From NCBI GenBank assembly GCA_021325615.1, contig JAJPGU010000028.1, forward strand, positions 27,168 through 91,167: a DNA stretch of 64,000 bases, given 5' to 3'. Within the stretch, counting starts at the first letter, position 1; each line of letters begins with the position of its first letter. Of the stretch, positions 60,764 through 64,000 are shown one piece after another. Position numbers and translations under genes: made by a program. The notes under the pieces were generated by a model, which saw only the letters and a list, made by a program, of their open reading frames with translations, was not told the DNA's origin and made no database searches. The stretch comes from Nitrososphaerota archaeon. GTDB taxonomy: Archaea > Thermoproteota > Nitrososphaeria > Nitrososphaerales > Nitrosopumilaceae.

Positions 60764-61368
60764 TTATGAGCCGTAGACATAGATGTAACTGCCAGCGTTG
60801 AAGGTCCTTGCTGTATTGGTGGTGAAAACCTTGAGACTCGTGATTTGTGAATGTGCCGACCAATCGCACACTCCTTGTAACATGAGGGGAGCAGTTGCTA
60901 CGGTGGCGGCATTGGTTTGACCCGACCATTTTATCCCTTGATCAACATTATTAGGCGAGCTGGACTCCCTCATTGCAACTAATCTAGTGCACTAGCAGTT
61001 GTTTCCATAAGGCATGATGTTTGAGATAATCCTGCGGTACCTGTTGCTACCACAAATTTGCTCCAGACATAATCTGCTACCGTATCCCCATTTATCTGAA
61101 AAGAATTGCTACTTGCGCCGCCGCCCATCTTGGGCTGTTTGTGATTTGAAGACTGATATCAAGCCCGGCGTAGCCATTGGCCGCATTTTTACCTGAAACT
61201 GCCTGAAAAACCGAAGATGGGTCCGGGATTGCGCTTAGACCATTGATCTGTTGTGGAAACGGCCTGCTTTTGGATCCCAGCCCTCTGCCGAATACAGTAC
61301 AATGGTGGTAAACACCAAGATTAATACTGCCACTAAGGTGGTGTTTTACCCTTCACTACTCTCGACAT
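60764..61368 (-). pseudogene. frameshifted gene for an exported beta-sandwich protein
   Basis: Reading the minus strand from an ATG at 61368, the same protein continues through four frames. The pieces are MSRVVKGK, then a signal peptide NTTLVAVLILVFTTIVLYSAEG, then QQINGLSAIPDPSSVF and AANGYAGLDISLQITNS. These are followed by SFQINGDTVADYVWSKFVVA and SSPNNVDQGIKW, and finally AGSYIYVYGS before a stop at 60764. Breaks are near 61347 (poly-A), 61260, 61130 and 60975. The last strand pattern (SLKVFTTNTARTFNAGSYIYVYG) resembles beta domains of viral and phage structural proteins. There are no in-frame stops other than those caused by the frameshifts, which suggests recent decay or sequencing errors. 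Confidence 0.65.
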
Positions 61369-61462
61369 GCCCAGATATGTTGAAATTTGGCAGAAAACAT
61401 GTGAAGGACAAAGTAGGTTTTCAGGCCTAATGATCAGCCATGACATGGCATCTAGGTGGCTT

Positions 61463-64000
61463 CTATGGTGGGAGGACTGAGACTAGCGGCGCTGGCTCCC
61501 TTAGGAATTTCACCTTCAACATGGTAGTTCCTTCCAAGCTTGCCTGCTCGATCCCATCCTTTTGTATGGTTATCTTCCACGGCCCAACTAGGGGGTCTGA
61601 AGAGGTAACCGTGAACCTCTGTATGGGGGACTGGGTGCCTGGATACTGGATGTCGTAAGACTGGTTCCCTGCGTTCACCGTAACAAATCTTGCAGACTGG
61701 CTGTAGGTTGAGTTTGATACAAGACAGCCTGTAGGTCCAATCAGGCACGTGCCATCTGGCGCCATCACAGTGAAGGTGAGGTTGCCGGTATTGTAAAATG
61801 ACGAGTACATCATATGCGGGCTTGCAGTGTGACTTCCATCTGTTCCTATGACATCCTGTATTGATGTGAGGCTTGACAGTGGAACTGACATGGTGATAGG
61901 ATATGTATCTATGTTTGAGATTCCTGACGTAATTGTGGTGTTGTAGAACTGGGCCTGCACTTGGACAGGATAAGACATGGCGGCCAATGTCCTTGGCACG
62001 GTCCAATCAAGCTGCAATGCTGATGTCCCCCTGTCAAACAACTGGTTTGCATAGGACGATACTACGGTGCCATTTACTACCAGTGACACCGTGCCAAACA
62101 TGGTGCCGTTTGCATTATTCTGGACGTATATGGTCGGGCTTTGGACGCTGCCTTCTGCAACATTTTGGTTCATCTCGAACCCTACTGTTCCATTTATCGC
62201 AAATGTTGGCATCACTCCAATCGAATATCTGTCAGACTCTGCAGTGATCTGGTCGGTGTTTCGTGCCCAGATCCAGTATGTCATCCCGGGTTCTGGCATC
62301 TGGCTCCTTGGAATGGATGCCGAAACGACGTAAATGTTTGACATGTTGGTGGCACTTACATTCATTCTTGCGGCTGCGTATCCTGTCTCGTTCTGCCCAG
62401 CTTGGACGAACCTGATTTCAGAGCGGTCAACAGGCGTAGGGCTGTAAATTATGCCTGACAGGGAAATTGTCTCGTTTGATACGTACTGTGTAGTGGCATT
62501 AGCCGCAGGCGCCTCTGACTGGTTTCCTACTTGGAATCTTACATCAAATACTTTTGGCGCCATGGGTGAATACTTGCCAACTTCTGGAATCTCGGCATAG
62601 CTTATGGTATCCTCACATTTTGTAATGTCAACTCTAGATGTTATGTAGTCTGTTCCATTTGCATCCCTGATAAGCAAATTGAACGATTTGAAGTCTGGCC
62701 TTAGAGGCGCATCATATACTGTGATGAATTGCTGGGTCAGGTTTTGCAGGGTGGCATAAGGCTGTAAGGGGGAAACGCTTGCATCAACTATGCCTATGGG
62801 CGTTCGGAGTAAGACATCTGGCAATGCCTGTGACTTGCTACCGACGACCAGTTCTGTCTTGTATTGGTTGCATACGTCGTAACTTACCTGGTATAAGGTG
62901 AGGTTTGGAGTTATCGTTCCACCAAGTCCTGCTGCTCCCACGGCCCCTGATATCGTAACTCCTGTGGCATATCCCCCGCCGGGCGCCACTACTGGCGGCG
63001 CAGGAGGAGCAGGAGCCACACCGAGTTTCCAAGTCGCAAATCCTGTGAAGTGTTTCGTCCACACAACCAAGTCAGAACCCACGTTAATCTTACAACTACC
63101 ATCAGCTGGCAGGGCATCGTTTGTAGTCTGGTCATCGGCATTACAGGTTGATGTAATCTCTGTTACCTCGGGCGGTGAGTGGAAGAATCCTACATGGTAT
63201 CCTGCTTGGCCGACATACTGGATTCTGACTGCCTTGTTGAATGTAACGCCGACTGGCGAGCCTATCTCCATGATGATGTTTGGCTTTGCCACTTGTCCTG
63301 AAGGCGCAGGCAGTGCAAGTGCTATTGTATTGTTTAGTGCCGGAAGTTTTATGATGCCATCCCATGACGGACCAGATAATGTGGTTGCCGGTATGGTAAC
63401 AATGATCTCAGGTTTGCCATCCCCATTGATGTCTTTGGTGATGTTAAGTGATGTAGCAATCGAGGTGGTACCTGAAGATGTTATTCGCGAATAATCCACC
63501 GTGGAGACGGGCACGGTTGACGGTATAGATATGGTTGAAAGTGAGGCAGTATTGCTGACTATAACAAGATTTGGCTTGGGCGCCGTAACTGTGATCTTAG
63601 TTTGAGCGTTATCCACAAGTTGCTGATCCGGACGTAGATTAGATGCGGCTGTTTGCGATTCCGACACTCCTAGCAATTCCGTGACCTTTACTGCCATAAG
63701 ATGCGAGACAGTGCTGGAATCACTGCTGTTCATCGACTCGGGTATCGTCATCAGCCCTGAATACCCACCGCGTGCCACATCACTGCTGTTCATCGACTCG
63801 GGTATCGTCATCAGCCCTGAATACCCACCGCGTGCCACATCACTGCTGTTCATCGACTCTGTTACAGTAGTTATGGTCTCATGGTAGCCCTTTGCCACAT
63901 CACTGCTGTTCATCGACTCGGGTATCGTCATCAATCCGGCATATCCCCTGCCTGCCACATCACTGCTGTTCATCGACTCGGGTATCGTCATCAGCCCTGA
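61463..64000 (-). CDS. large exported surface protein with tandem repeats, partial
   Basis: The frame is open to the right edge (at least 845 residues), so the N-terminus and signal peptide lie outside the window. At the N-terminal side here are 20-residue repeats with consensus SDVARGGYSGLMTIPESMNS. Then come a beta-rich domain with an EF-hand-like calcium loop (DINGDGKPEI), a Gly/Pro linker (APAPPAPPVVAPGGG), and several Ig-like domains. There are many Asn-x-Ser/Thr sites. No C-terminal membrane anchor is seen. It is probably a cell-surface or S-layer-associated adhesin. Confidence 0.75.
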   Translation of the reverse strand, partial: SGLMTIPESMNSSDVAGRGYAGLMTIPESMNSSDVAKGYHETITTVTESMNSSDVARGGYSGLMTIPESMNSSDVARGGYSGLMTIPESMNSSDSSTVSHLMAVKVTELLGVSESQTAASNLRPDQQLVDNAQTKITVTAPKPNLVIVSNTASLSTISIPSTVPVSTVDYSRITSSGTTSIATSLNITKDINGDGKPEIIVTIPATTLSGPSWDGIIKLPALNNTIALALPAPSGQVAKPNIIMEIGSPVGVTFNKAVRIQYVGQAGYHVGFFHSPPEVTEITSTCNADDQTTNDALPADGSCKINVGSDLVVWTKHFTGFATWKLGVAPAPPAPPVVAPGGGYATGVTISGAVGAAGLGGTITPNLTLYQVSYDVCNQYKTELVVGSKSQALPDVLLRTPIGIVDASVSPLQPYATLQNLTQQFITVYDAPLRPDFKSFNLLIRDANGTDYITSRVDITKCEDTISYAEIPEVGKYSPMAPKVFDVRFQVGNQSEAPAANATTQYVSNETISLSGIIYSPTPVDRSEIRFVQAGQNETGYAAARMNVSATNMSNIYVVSASIPRSQMPEPGMTYWIWARNTDQITAESDRYSIGVMPTFAINGTVGFEMNQNVAEGSVQSPTIYVQNNANGTMFGTVSLVVNGTVVSSYANQLFDRGTSALQLDWTVPRTLAAMSYPVQVQAQFYNTTITSGISNIDTYPITMSVPLSSLTSIQDVIGTDGSHTASPHMMYSSFYNTGNLTFTVMAPDGTCLIGPTGCLVSNSTYSQSARFVTVNAGNQSYDIQYPGTQSPIQRFTVTSSDPLVGPWKITIQKDGIEQASLEGTTMLKVKFLREPAPLVSVLPP
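63721..64000 (-). repeat. 60-bp tandem repeat array, continues beyond the window
   Basis: Five units begin at 63721, 63781, 63841, 63901 and 63961, the last cut by the window edge. The first two are identical over 60 bases. The third keeps the cactgctgttcatcgactc core but diverges elsewhere, and the fourth differs at a few positions. The period is 20 codons, so the repeat stays in frame in the surface protein. It is coding, not a CRISPR array. Confidence 0.92.

Noticed and set aside
63721..64000. Regular 60-bp repeats that could suggest a CRISPR array
   Set aside because: The units are contiguous with no spacers, keep a 20-codon frame and are part of one long coding region.

Overview
The window is archaeal chromosome and most probably belongs to the Nitrososphaeria (Thaumarchaeota), close to the soil ammonia-oxidiser lineage (Nitrososphaera-like). 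The evidence is the gene set: a thaumarchaeal CdvA, FEN1 with a PCNA-binding tail, PINA-type PIN/ATPase/KH protein, eukaryote-like ProS, archaeal TrmI, family-4 uracil-DNA glycosylase, Thi4, inositol-phosphate synthase, F420 ligase CofE, an intron-containing tRNA-Ser(CGA), single-domain winged-helix regulators and several secreted proteins of thaumarchaeal type. Many genes start with TTG or GTG. Several have a TATA-like box 22-31 bases upstream of the start codon, as expected for leaderless mRNAs. No rRNA operon, CRISPR array, intact insertion sequence or prophage was seen.

Layout. 1-7 kb is accessory-like: a PepSY/roadblock-like protein, a left-handed beta-helix protein, a stand-alone Cdc48 N-domain protein overlapping a Cys-rich secreted protein, a winged-helix regulator, an eqolisin-like secreted peptidase and another exported protein. 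7.3-9 kb has tRNA-Ser(CGA), a MoaD-like mini-protein, a small basic protein and FEN1. 9-14 kb is a carbohydrate block (GH1 glycosidase convergent with a glycosyltransferase and an exported TIM-barrel-like protein). 14-23 kb holds a tandem ThyX, CdvA, acetyl-CoA synthetase and PINA. 23-30 kb has a receiver/HPt/histidine-kinase set, TldD, two overlapping DNA glycosylases, HtrA and a cupredoxin without its Cys ligand. 30-35 kb has ProS, a SerB-like HAD, CofE and a PHP protein.

35-43 kb is a sulfur-handling neighbourhood: TusA, cysteine synthase, thioredoxin reductase, a Cys-type Thi4, inositol-phosphate synthase, a siroheme reductase whose active-site Lys-x-Lys points to sulfite, and a translationally coupled double rhodanese. 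43-48 kb has a TPR protein, a collagen-like protein with 100 uninterrupted Gly-X-Y triplets, two genes under 60 codons (a Lys/Arg-rich H1-like protein and a zinc ribbon), a DRG-family GTPase and a DedA-like protein. 48-58 kb is mostly housekeeping (ArgS, TrmI, NAD(P)HX dehydratase, M20 peptidase, a proteasome beta subunit lacking Thr1, PUA protein, homoserine dehydrogenase, TauE/SafE). 58-64 kb has a MaoC/double-SDR pair, a frameshifted exported-protein pseudogene and the C-terminal part of a large surface protein with 60-bp repeats that run off the right edge.

The strongest candidates for something undescribed are the collagen-like protein and its small-gene neighbourhood, the non-catalytic proteasome beta subunit, the stand-alone Cdc48 N-domain protein, and the sulfur-trafficking cluster. 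All family calls were made by eye from motifs; no database search was run.
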